Shown: positions 1 through 4,627, numbered from the stretch's first letter. The stretch is 5,253 nt of DNA from Methanobacteriaceae archaeon (GCA_030693105.1 JAUYBK010000219.1:1-5253); one strand, 5' to 3'. Numbers and translations are program-made. The notes: a model not told the origin generated them from the sequence alone.

Positions 1-296
1 TAGACCCCCAACTGGCCATGACGGGTGAGATCTCTTTAAGAGGAGCCGTGCTGCCGGTGGGTGGGATTAAAGAGAAGATCCTGGCTGCCCACCGGGCCGG
101 TATAAAACGGGTAATACTACCTAAGGATAACGAGAATGACTTGGACGACGTCCCCGACGATATTAAAGCCGAGCTGGAGTTCATCCTGGTGGAAACCGTG
201 GAAGACGTTATAAAAGAAACTATAGGCATCGATCTGCCCAAACCGTTACTCCTGGAGATGTCTGGTAACTCTCTGGCTGGTGGGGCTGGTGTTTAG
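1..296 (+). CDS. lon: ATP-dependent Lon protease, C-terminal end (5' partial)
   Basis: This is the last 97 codons of a Lon protease; the reading frame is already open at base 3 and the gene continues beyond the window. Lon is a cytosolic AAA+ serine protease that degrades misfolded and regulatory proteins. The visible part is the end of the proteolytic domain: the conserved AMTGEISLRG strand, then LPVGGIKEKILAAHRAG, in which the second lysine of KEK (codon 75-77) aligns with the catalytic Lys722 of E. coli Lon. The partner serine lies upstream, outside the window. The sequence resembles the soluble LonA type rather than the membrane-bound archaeal LonB. About 72 residues follow the lysine, against 62 in E. 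coli, the extra being a short Gly/Ala-rich tail. The codons look richer in G+C (CTG, GCC, CGG) than those of the genes further right. The ATG at 18 is internal to the conserved domain and is not a start. Confidence 0.93.
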   Translation, partial: DPQLAMTGEISLRGAVLPVGGIKEKILAAHRAGIKRVILPKDNENDLDDVPDDIKAELEFILVETVEDVIKETIGIDLPKPLLLEMSGNSLAGGAGV

Positions 297-311
297 ACCC
301 GTGCGTTTGAC
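296..311 (+). repeat. Short direct repeat, copy 1 (GACCCGTGCG...TTTGAC)
   Basis: The 16 bases starting at the last base of the lon stop codon recur at 1774-1791 with only a 2-base insertion (TA after GTGCG). The role is unknown, and with two copies chance cannot be excluded. Confidence 0.35.
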
Positions 312-324
312 AACTGCGGTAGGA

Positions 325-356
325 GGAGTGTCCCTTAGGGGTACTCCATCTTTTTT
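325..356 (+). terminator. Terminator of lon
   Basis: GGAGTGTCCC (325-334) pairs with GGGGTACTCC (338-347) around a 3-base loop, making a 10-bp stem with two G-U pairs. It is followed by T6 at 351-356. It begins 29 bases after the lon stop codon, the expected place for a terminator. The rest of the gap up to nikR (about 357-540) is A+T-rich, and I see no gene in it. Confidence 0.7.
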
Positions 357-540
357 AATTTTTGATCATTTTTAGTATTGCTAAGGGGACTGCCTATAAA
401 TTTCTGGCAAATCACAGAATCGATTGAAATAAGTTCATATTAGGGTAACCTAGCTGCCCGTAGAATTGAAAAATAATATTTATTTTATAAGTTCTTTAAC
501 CTTCCACTACGTCTTTAACAACCGGCTTTTAAATCCACGA

Positions 541-562
541 TTTTTATAAAAAAACATTTTTT
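541..562 (-). terminator. Possible U-tract terminator of nikR
   Basis: About 30 bases beyond the nikR stop codon the minus strand has a T7 tract (554-548), preceded by an A-rich stretch that can pair weakly with it. Archaeal transcription often ends at U-tracts without a strong hairpin. No stable stem is visible, so the call is tentative. Confidence 0.35.
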
Positions 563-584
563 AGAGAATTTTAGCCCTACTAAA

Positions 585-992
585 TTACATGTTTTCCCCA
601 CTGGGGGTACTTGTTAGTTTCACGTGCTCGACCCCTTTGAGTCTCATTATTTCCTCAGTTAGATCACGTACGTATTTAACATCCCCCTTCAATACAATAA
701 CTTCCAGACAGTATTCTTCAGTCATGTGCACGTGCATCACGGCGTTTATGTATTTACGGAAGTCGTGCTGGATTGCAGTGAGTTCTTCCATAACTCCCGT
801 GTACTGATGGTCGTAGATAACAGATAAAACACCAATCCGCTGACCTTCTATTTGATTCATCCACTTATAACGAATGATATAGTCTTTAAGTGCGTCTCTT
901 ATTCCTTTTGACCGGGACTGGTATCCCCGATCTTTTAAAACTACGTCAAACTCGTTTAAAAGTTTTCGTGGTAGAGACATGCTTATTCTCAT
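585..992 (-). CDS. nikR: Nickel-responsive transcriptional regulator NikR
   Basis: Cytosolic metal-dependent repressor that, in known members, binds operator DNA when loaded with Ni(II) and shuts off nickel uptake genes. Nickel matters to methanogens for factor F430 and hydrogenases. Counting 135 residues from the ATG at 992, residues 2-7 (RISMSL) form the DNA-contacting strand of a ribbon-helix-helix domain, with helices to about residue 42. The rest is the ACT-like metal-binding and tetramerisation domain. All four high-affinity nickel ligands are present and fall on the E. coli numbers: His76, His87 and His89 (MHVHM) and Cys95 (EYCLEV), followed by the family's IVLKGD stretch. The length is normal. 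The start is uncertain: GGGAGG (1010-1005) lies 12 bases before this ATG and 9 before a TTG at 995; the ATG fits family numbering better. Lys29 occupies the place of E. coli Glu30. No nickel transporter gene lies in the window, so its targets are elsewhere. Confidence 0.95.
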   Translation of the reverse strand: MRISMSLPRKLLNEFDVVLKDRGYQSRSKGIRDALKDYIIRYKWMNQIEGQRIGVLSVIYDHQYTGVMEELTAIQHDFRKYINAVMHVHMTEEYCLEVIVLKGDVKYVRDLTEEIMRLKGVEHVKLTSTPSGENM

Positions 993-1041
993 CAAAATAA
1001 TTCGCCTCCCTTTAATACATTATTTAAAATTTAGATGATGA

Positions 1042-1051
1042 TAATATATTA
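1042..1051 (-). promoter_or_regulatory. Candidate TATA box for nikR
   Basis: TAATATATTA is the best TATA-like box upstream of nikR. Transcription about 25 bases downstream would start near 1020 and leave a leader of roughly 28 bases containing the GGGAGG site. The region is A+T-rich, so other boxes are possible. I found no convincing NikR operator here; a 5-bp dyad (1050-1054 with 1067-1071) is too weak to call. Confidence 0.4.
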
Positions 1052-1075
1052 ATCTATGTTAACGGTGATTATTTT

Positions 1076-1099
1076 AAAAAAAATGGGATGAAAAGTCCC
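1076..1099 (-). terminator. Terminator of the flavodoxin gene
   Basis: Read on the minus strand, GGGA (1099-1096) pairs with TCCC (1088-1085) around a 7-base loop, followed after one base by T8 (1083-1076). It sits about 20 bases beyond the flavodoxin stop codon and separates that gene from nikR. The stem is short, but the U-tract is good. Confidence 0.5.
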
Positions 1100-1119
1100 T
1101 ACAAATGGGGAAACTTTTT

Positions 1120-1584
1120 TTAAAACAGCCCACTGAACCTTTCGGCCAGTTCAGCAATATTCTTATCTCTCTTTTTATTCCAGACCACAATTTCCGTCCC
1201 TATTACTGTCCCCCCTTTGGATTGGCATGTCTTTTTCATCTGGCTGATGGCCTGGTTTCCACCGGTCCAGTTTAAGGGCATACCTTTAGTGACAAAGCAG
1301 GCGATCTTTTTATGCTCTAAAGAGGGTAGCTGATTTAAATAAGCCGACATGGCCTTGGCCAGGGAAAAGGCGTGCACCGGGGAACCGAAGATAAGTGCAT
1401 CGTATCCCTCTATGTCCGGGGCGGTTTCAAGGGTAATATCCTTTGACCAGGAATCCACATCGCCGGCTAGCACTACCCGTTGGACATTCACAGAGTTTCC
1501 GTCTTCCGATAGTTTCTCCTGGAGCTTTAAAGCCACAGAATAGGTATTTTCGGTCTGGGAATAAACTATAATTCCAATGTTCAT
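1120..1584 (-). CDS. Flavodoxin-like FMN-binding protein
   Basis: Predicted small cytosolic electron carrier or flavodoxin-domain protein of 154 residues, typical for short-chain flavodoxins. Residues 2-8 (NIGIIVY) are the first beta strand. SQTENT (9-14) occupies the FMN phosphate loop, where the family usually has S/T-x-T-G-N-T; here the glycine is glutamate. YDALIFGSPVHA (61-72) matches the second FMN loop after strand 3, and FVTKGMPLNWTGGN (97-110) the third. The start at ATG 1584 is chosen because GAGGAG (1596-1591) lies 6 bases upstream. An in-frame ATG at 1605 would add seven residues, but has no ribosome-binding site and would overlap this one. It lies upstream of nikR on the same strand, with a terminator-like element between. 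The redox partner cannot be told from context. Family confidence is high; true FMN binding is less sure because of the loop change. Confidence 0.88.
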   Translation of the reverse strand: MNIGIIVYSQTENTYSVALKLQEKLSEDGNSVNVQRVVLAGDVDSWSKDITLETAPDIEGYDALIFGSPVHAFSLAKAMSAYLNQLPSLEHKKIACFVTKGMPLNWTGGNQAISQMKKTCQSKGGTVIGTEIVVWNKKRDKNIAELAERFSGLF

Positions 1585-1590
1585 AGATGT

Positions 1591-1596
1591 CTCCTC
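1591..1596 (-). promoter_or_regulatory. Ribosome-binding site that fixes the flavodoxin start
   Basis: GAGGAG on the minus strand, 6 bases before the ATG at 1584-1582, is a strong Shine-Dalgarno match. It lies inside the longer reading that would begin at 1605, so it favours the shorter protein. Confidence 0.65.
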
Positions 1597-1656
1597 ACTA
1601 TTCATTTTGTTTTAGAAAGGTGATTAAAATTTCCCTTTTTTTAAGATATTTTTCAT

Positions 1657-1676
1657 ATATTAATTTAAATTAATAT
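1657..1676. promoter_or_regulatory. Perfect 20-bp A/T palindrome, candidate flavodoxin promoter or operator
   Basis: Bases 1657-1666 are the exact reverse complement of 1667-1676, with TTTAAA at the centre. It lies 73 bp upstream of the flavodoxin ATG, so it could be a TATA/BRE region on the minus strand, giving a start of transcription near 1630-1640, or a binding site for a dimeric regulator. The sequence is only A and T in an A+T-rich region, which makes chance palindromes more likely. Confidence 0.35.
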
Positions 1677-1773
1677 TTTAATAAATTATAAATAAATGAA
1701 AGTTTATAATAGTAGTCTATAGGGTGGAATTTCAGAAATAGTATTTTTTTGCCAACTATCTTTGATATAAACC

Positions 1774-1791
1774 GACCCGTGCGTATTTGAC
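1774..1791 (+). repeat. Short direct repeat, copy 2 (GACCCGTGCG...TTTGAC)
   Basis: Matches 296-311 at all 16 positions once the inserted TA is removed. Its last two bases (AC) run into the inverted repeat that starts at 1791. A and T dominate the surroundings, so the G+C-rich core stands out. Function unknown. Confidence 0.35.
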
Positions 1792-1813
1792 TTCAAATCA
1801 TGTATTTTTGAAG
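1791..1813. repeat. Inverted repeat upstream of the exported-protein gene
   Basis: CTTCAAA (1791-1797) and TTTGAAG (1807-1813) are perfect 7-bp arms around 9 bases. It could be an operator or a hairpin in the leader of the gene at 1889. There is no U-tract directly after it, so it is not a clear terminator. Confidence 0.4.
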
Positions 1814-1888
1814 CACATCACCTACTAGTGCCATAAACCCCTGAAAAATGCTATTTTTGATAATTAAAAAAAAAAATGGGGGTATTAG

Positions 1889-2299
1889 ATGAATAGGAAT
1901 ATTATTTTAGGATTGCTGCTATTTGCTATGTTTTTTGTGGGACTTCAAAGTGCTCAACCAGCAGCGGCAGTCACCAAAATAGATCAATTTGCCATTTACC
2001 ATATGGGCGGACAAAGTTCAGATGCAGATCTTATCAAGGTCTATCGATACAGCAAATATCATGTTTACATTAAAGAAATCCACTACAACTGGGATCCTAA
2101 GCTACATAAATATGTTAAAAATGGCGGATCTTCATGGATTGACCTTAGGAAAATATCAAAAACCAAGCTAAGGATAAGAGAACCACAAATAGATTATTAT
2201 CCACCATTAAACACTTACAAATACACAACACACACGGCTACGTACTACTACTGGCATACCTTCAGATACAAATTAAAATATGGTATACCCTGGAACTAA
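1889..2299 (+). CDS. Small exported tyrosine-rich protein of unknown function
   Basis: I do not recognise the family. The 136-residue product begins with a clear secretion signal: a basic start (MNRN), a hydrophobic core at residues 5-19 (IILGLLLFAMFFVGL) and AQPAAA at 22-27, giving a likely signal-peptidase cut after Ala27. The predicted mature part of about 109 residues is basic and holds some 16 tyrosines plus several tryptophans and histidines, densest at the C-terminal end (residues 102-133, with DYYPP and TYYYWHTF). It has no cysteine, no second membrane segment and no sorting motif that I can see, so it is probably released or loosely bound to the envelope. GGGGG (1878-1882), 6 bases before the ATG, serves as ribosome-binding site. 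It stands alone, between an A+T-rich upstream region and its own terminator. Coding is well supported by the signal peptide and the start context; function is open. Confidence 0.8.
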   Translation: MNRNIILGLLLFAMFFVGLQSAQPAAAVTKIDQFAIYHMGGQSSDADLIKVYRYSKYHVYIKEIHYNWDPKLHKYVKNGGSSWIDLRKISKTKLRIREPQIDYYPPLNTYKYTTHTATYYYWHTFRYKLKYGIPWN

Positions 2300-2302
2300 A
2301 AC

Positions 2303-2332
2303 GAAAATTTTCACTTTTTTAATTCTTTTTTT
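2303..2332 (+). terminator. Terminator of the exported-protein gene
   Basis: GAAAATTTTC (2303-2312), a small palindrome, is followed by T6 (2315-2320) and T7 (2326-2332), starting 4 bases after the stop codon. The two T-tracts are the main signal. Confidence 0.6.
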
Positions 2333-2341
2333 AATGGTCAT

Positions 2342-2368
2342 CCCGTTCCCTTCCCTAGGGAGATCGGG
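2342..2368. repeat. Hairpin between the convergent genes
   Basis: CCCG (2342-2345) pairs with CGGG (2365-2368), enclosing TCCC-TA-GGGA (2352-2361). It lies 9 bases beyond the end of the minus-strand gene at 2377. No T-tract follows on the minus strand, so it may act as a 3'-end structure rather than a complete terminator. Confidence 0.4.
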
Positions 2369-2376
2369 CAGCTACT

Positions 2377-2923
2377 TTACCACCACTTCACATGAACTAA
2401 CTTTATCTGACCCCGCCGGGTCTTGGTAATAGTCTCACCCTTACCATGTGCCTGTACATGGAGATTCACAGCGTACTGAACCAGTTCCAGCAGGTGCATC
2501 CAACGGATTTTTTCATCAATCACCGGCCAGAGTTGGTAATATATCTTCTCCCGCATTTTTTTAGAGTCCAATCAGGCACTGTGGAGTTTCCTTCTTTATG
2601 GATGAGTTTTTCGACTTCTGCTTTCCAGGGAAATTGATTATTTCGGTTTGAACATCGTATCGGGTTAAATTATCCAATTGCTCCTGTATAATTTTAATAT
2701 AGTTTTCCGCATATTTGATACCGTCTTCAGGGGTGTAATCCCCTAGTCCGGACACTCCACCTTCCAGAACATTATTTAAAAGCCGAGTTAAGTATTTTAA
2801 ATCATTGTATAATGCATCGAACTCCCAGTAAGGGAATATAACCAGGTCTTCATGCATTCGGAATGCGCCGGTCTTGTAATATAGTTTTTCATCCTCAATA
2901 TTTCTGATTATAGTCATCCTCAT
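2377..2923 (-). pseudogene. Unrecognised gene broken by two frameshifts (182 residues if repaired)
   Basis: I do not recognise the family. The frame from ATG 2923 gives normal-looking protein to residue 98 (EIINF), then a serine/lysine-rich tail that stops at 2561. From CCC at 2630-2628 the next frame reads PWKAEVEKLIHKEG and onward to WTLKK. At the A7 run (2562-2556) the third frame takes over with MREKIYYQLWPVIDEK and continues to the stop at 2377. Restoring one C (or neighbouring base) and one A gives a single 182-residue soluble protein, helix-rich, with many aromatic and charged residues and no signal or membrane segment. Both lesions are one-base deletions at homopolymers, so sequencing error, transcript slippage and real decay are all possible. 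GGTGGTG (2935-2929) lies 5 bases before the ATG. The C-terminal part (2377-2556) could be mistaken for a separate small gene. Its upstream region has a striking fold, listed separately. Confidence 0.65.
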
Positions 2924-2926
2924 AAA

Positions 2927-2978
2927 AACACCACCCTGTCGGGGTTGATCTTATGGGTATAAGATCAAGAGAGGTGTT
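2927..2978 (-). promoter_or_regulatory. Possible structured leader RNA (three-way junction) hiding the ribosome-binding site
   Basis: On the minus-strand RNA, AACACC (2978-2973) can pair with GGTGTT (2932-2927). Inside this stem sit a perfect 10-bp hairpin, TTGATCTTAT (2968-2959) with ATAAGATCAA (2954-2945) and a 4-base loop, and a small hairpin CCC (2943-2941) with GGG (2936-2934). The helices are joined by 0-4 unpaired bases, which makes a compact three-way junction. The right arms contain the GGGTGGTG ribosome-binding site of the gene starting at 2923, so folding would block translation. The pairing is seen directly; that it is transcribed and regulatory is inference. The long hairpin alone could instead be a protein operator. 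I do not recognise a known riboswitch class. Confidence 0.45.
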
Positions 2979-3011
2979 GTGGTAGAGCAGATGAGAAGTA
3001 AAAAATGTCAA

Positions 3012-3020
3012 CTTATAAAC
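3012..3020. promoter_or_regulatory. Candidate TATA box, usable on either strand
   Basis: The minus strand reads GTTTATAAG, a good archaeal TATA match. A start of transcription near 2990 would include the whole structured leader of the gene at 2923. On the plus strand CTTATAAAC could serve the VOC gene, with a start near 3043 and a leader of about 87 bases that includes the 3076-3105 hairpin. Only position and sequence support it. Confidence 0.35.
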
Positions 3021-3075
3021 CAAATTATTATTATCTCAAAAGCACATATTATGATGTATTAAGTAGAATTAAGGC

Positions 3076-3105
3076 GGATCAGGACATTGTTTTTCCTGAT
3101 TTTTT
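3076..3105 (+). terminator. Terminator-like hairpin in front of the VOC gene
   Basis: ATCAGGA (3078-3084) and TCCTGAT (3094-3100) form a perfect 7-bp stem, extendable by two G-U pairs (3076-3077 with 3101-3102), and are followed by T5 at 3101-3105. It ends 24 bases before the VOC start codon, and no gene lies before it on the plus strand. It may stop read-through from the left, or act as an attenuator in the VOC leader. Confidence 0.5.
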
Positions 3106-3129
3106 AAAAAAAATGGGAGTTGAAATAAT

Positions 3130-3489
3130 ATGTCGAAAGTAATACATTTTGAGATACCTGCCGATGATCCGGAACGGGCCGCTAAATTCTATGAAAAAGT
3201 GTTCGGATGGAATATCACCAAATGGGATGGTCCTTTCGATTACTGGTTGATAACCGCAGGAGAAGATGATGAACCTGGCATTAATGGAGCTATAATGTCC
3301 AGAGAATTTGGTGCCATGGTCCGAAATACCATTGGTGTTGATTCCTACCATGAATTTGTAAAAAAAATTGAAAGTCAAGGCGGGAAAATGTTAACTGAAA
3401 AAATGAGTATTCCCAGTATTGGAGACATGGGATCATTTCAGGATACTGAAGGAAATGTCTTCGCCATACTAGAAGCTAAGATGGATTAA
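3130..3489 (+). CDS. VOC-family (glyoxalase/bleomycin-resistance fold) protein
   Basis: Small cytosolic protein of 119 residues, the normal size for a single-chain member of the vicinal-oxygen-chelate superfamily, which pairs as dimers to form metal-binding active sites. The first beta-alpha-beta module starts with VIHFEIPADDPERAAKFYEKV (read as residues 4-24), with His6 and Glu8 near the usual metal position. The second ends with SFQDTEGNVFAILE (102-115), the family's typical closing strand, with Glu115 as a possible ligand. The reaction and substrate cannot be assigned; members include glyoxalases, dioxygenases, drug-binding proteins and non-enzymes. GGGAG (3115-3119) lies 10 bases before the ATG, after an A8 tract. 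It is followed after 11 bases by an SRPBCC gene, so the two are probably co-transcribed. A hairpin with U-tract lies just upstream. No damage is seen. Confidence 0.9.
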   Translation: MSKVIHFEIPADDPERAAKFYEKVFGWNITKWDGPFDYWLITAGEDDEPGINGAIMSREFGAMVRNTIGVDSYHEFVKKIESQGGKMLTEKMSIPSIGDMGSFQDTEGNVFAILEAKMD

Positions 3490-3500
3490 AGAGCGATAAA

Positions 3501-3992
3501 ATGACAAAAAGTAAACTTGTGGCTGAACCTGGAAAACAAGAATTTGTAATTACCAGGGAGTTTGATGCCCCGCGTGAGCTTGTTTTTAAAGCATTTATAG
3601 ATCCAGAACTGTATAAACAGTGGCTTGGACCACGAGAACTTACCATGAATCTGGAGACCTTTGAACCGAGAACTGGTGGATCTTGGAGATATATTCAAAA
3701 AGACGAAGATGGCAATGAATTTACATTTCATGGAGTGAATCATGAAGTTCTTGCTCCAGAAAGAATTATCGGCACCTTTGAATTTGAAGGGCTCCCTGAA
3801 AAGGGGCATGTCATACTGGGAACAGAGAGATTTGAAGAACTGCCCGGTAACAGGACAAAATTAATTTCTCAATCGGTCTTCCAGTCCGTCGAGGATCGTG
3901 ACGGGATGCTCCAGTCAGGGATGGAAGAGGGAGTTAATGATTCGTATGATCGTCTTGATGAGCTTTTAGAAAAGATACAAAGTAGAATTTAG
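3501..3992 (+). CDS. SRPBCC / AHSA1-like (START-fold) protein
   Basis: Cytosolic protein of 163 residues with one SRPBCC domain of the group named after the Hsp90 activator Aha1. The fold makes a helix-grip cavity that holds a small hydrophobic ligand. FVITREFDAPRELVFKAF (15-32) followed by ELYKQWLGP (36-44) is the hallmark N-terminal part. GGSWRY (59-64) and the strands FTFHGVNHEVLAPERI (74-89) follow, and GMEEGVNDSYDRLDELLEKI (140-159) is the long C-terminal helix. Ligand and role are unknown; the Hsp90 link of the family name should not be taken as function. It begins 11 bases after the VOC stop codon with a weak ribosome-binding site (GAGCGAT), suggesting co-transcription or translational coupling. 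The broken DUF1697 gene follows after 44 bases. The gene looks intact. Confidence 0.9.
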   Translation: MTKSKLVAEPGKQEFVITREFDAPRELVFKAFIDPELYKQWLGPRELTMNLETFEPRTGGSWRYIQKDEDGNEFTFHGVNHEVLAPERIIGTFEFEGLPEKGHVILGTERFEELPGNRTKLISQSVFQSVEDRDGMLQSGMEEGVNDSYDRLDELLEKIQSRI

Positions 3993-4036
3993 ATTAAATA
4001 AGTCCTAATTCCAATAGATGGAAGGAGAATGTTACA

Positions 4037-4578
4037 TTGACTAAATATGTAGCGTTATTACGGGGGATTGGCCCTTAAAATCTGAACATGCGTAATGAAA
4101 AGTTGCTGGTGTTTTTGAAGCTCTTGGTTTTCAAAATGTTCAGACGATAATCGCCAGCGGCAATGTCTTGTTTGAAACCCCATCCCAGAACATAAACGGA
4201 TTAGAAGTGATGATTGAAAAAGCATTATTTGAGAAGCTCGGTTTTACAAGCACCACCATTATTCGCAGCAAAGAGGAATTGCAGTTGTTTGTTAATGAAA
4301 ATCCATTTAAAGACCGGGAGGATACCTCAAAATCCAAATTGAATGTCACTTTCTTAAAAAATAAACCAGATATCAAGATTGAATTCCCTTACCATTCAGA
4401 AAACAAAGGTTTTGTTGTTTTAGGGATACATAATCGCATCATCTACAGTACAGTAGATCTGACGAGAACAAAAACACCCGATCTAAAGCGCTGGCTGGAG
4501 AAAGAATTTGGTAAGGATATAACGACCAGAACCTGGAGAACAGTTGTTAGAATCCTTAAAAAGTTAAATGAATCCTAG
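4037..4578 (+). pseudogene. DUF1697 family gene with an in-frame stop and a frameshift
   Basis: The TTG at 4037, preceded by GGAGA (4024-4028), begins MTKYVALLRGIGP, the standard start of DUF1697 proteins. Codon 14 is then TAA (4076-4078); the same frame continues with NLNMRNEKL up to 4105. From 4105 the next frame takes over with GVFEALGF, TIIASGNVLFET and then an uninterrupted domain to the TAG at 4576-4578. Changing the stop to a sense codon and adding one base near 4103-4107 (an arginine codon CGT, now CT, would fit the family) restores about 180 residues, the usual size. The family is of unknown function, small and soluble, with SGN as a conserved motif. An internal start at TTG 4168 would lose the whole conserved N-terminus. 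It lies in line with the SRPBCC and PhnB-like genes. The stop is a substitution and the indel is not in a clear homopolymer, so this looks more like true decay than the other lesions. Confidence 0.8.
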
Positions 4579-4607
4579 CTACTTCCCCCTAAACTAAGAT
4601 GATATTT

Positions 4608-4627
4608 TACTATTTAAAACAATAGTA
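4608..4627. promoter_or_regulatory. Dyad around a TATA-like box before the PhnB-like gene
   Basis: TACTATT (4608-4614) and AATAGTA (4621-4627) are perfect 7-bp arms around TAAAAC. The TATA-like TATTTAAAAC (4611-4620) lies within, about 24 bases before the ATG at 4637, so transcription could start near the start codon. This could be a promoter with an overlapping operator, giving the last gene its own transcript. Sequence evidence only. Confidence 0.35.

Larger units (their letters stand above)
1585..1888. other. Intergenic region between divergent flavodoxin and exported-protein genes
   Basis: These 304 bases hold no gene that I can support. The left half (1641-1710) is almost pure A+T, contains a 20-bp perfect palindrome and probably the flavodoxin promoter. 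The right half contains a second copy of a short repeat (1774-1791), an inverted repeat (1791-1813), a small A/T hairpin (1844-1858) and an A11 tract leading into the ribosome-binding site of the next gene. A TATA-like GATATAAAC (1764-1772) could serve the rightward gene, which would then have a leader of about 95 bases; this is weak. Confidence 0.5.

Noticed and set aside
372..440. Short plus-strand reading (RGLPINFWQITESIEI) downstream of lon
   Set aside because: Only about 22 codons, no ribosome-binding site, and no family that I recognise; it may be chance.
589..807. Plus-strand open frame opposite nikR
   Set aside because: Opposite a well-supported gene, with low-quality composition. 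The same holds for 1349-1543 opposite the flavodoxin gene.
1050..1071. Possible NikR operator upstream of nikR
   Set aside because: Arms of only 5 bp in A+T-rich DNA with a spacing unlike the known E. coli site.
1989..2171. Second plus-strand frame inside the exported-protein gene
   Set aside because: Overlaps a frame with a signal peptide and ribosome-binding site; it has neither itself.
451..2374. Ten-base inverted match TAGCTGCCCG at 451-460 and 2365-2374
   Set aside because: Too short and far apart; chance is the simplest explanation.
2377..2571. Independent 59-64 residue gene at the end of the broken gene
   Set aside because: Its likely ATG (2556) has no ribosome-binding site, and its sequence continues the upstream frame once one A is restored.
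2446..2637. Plus-strand open frame across the broken minus-strand gene
   Set aside because: The minus-strand reading gives coherent protein across this stretch in three linked frames; the plus frame has no ribosome-binding site.
3079..3378. Minus-strand open frame opposite the VOC gene
   Set aside because: It lies opposite a clear VOC gene and its product shows no family features. The minus-strand frames at 3486-3809, 4140-4376, 4614-4808 and 4742-5053 are rejected for the same reason.
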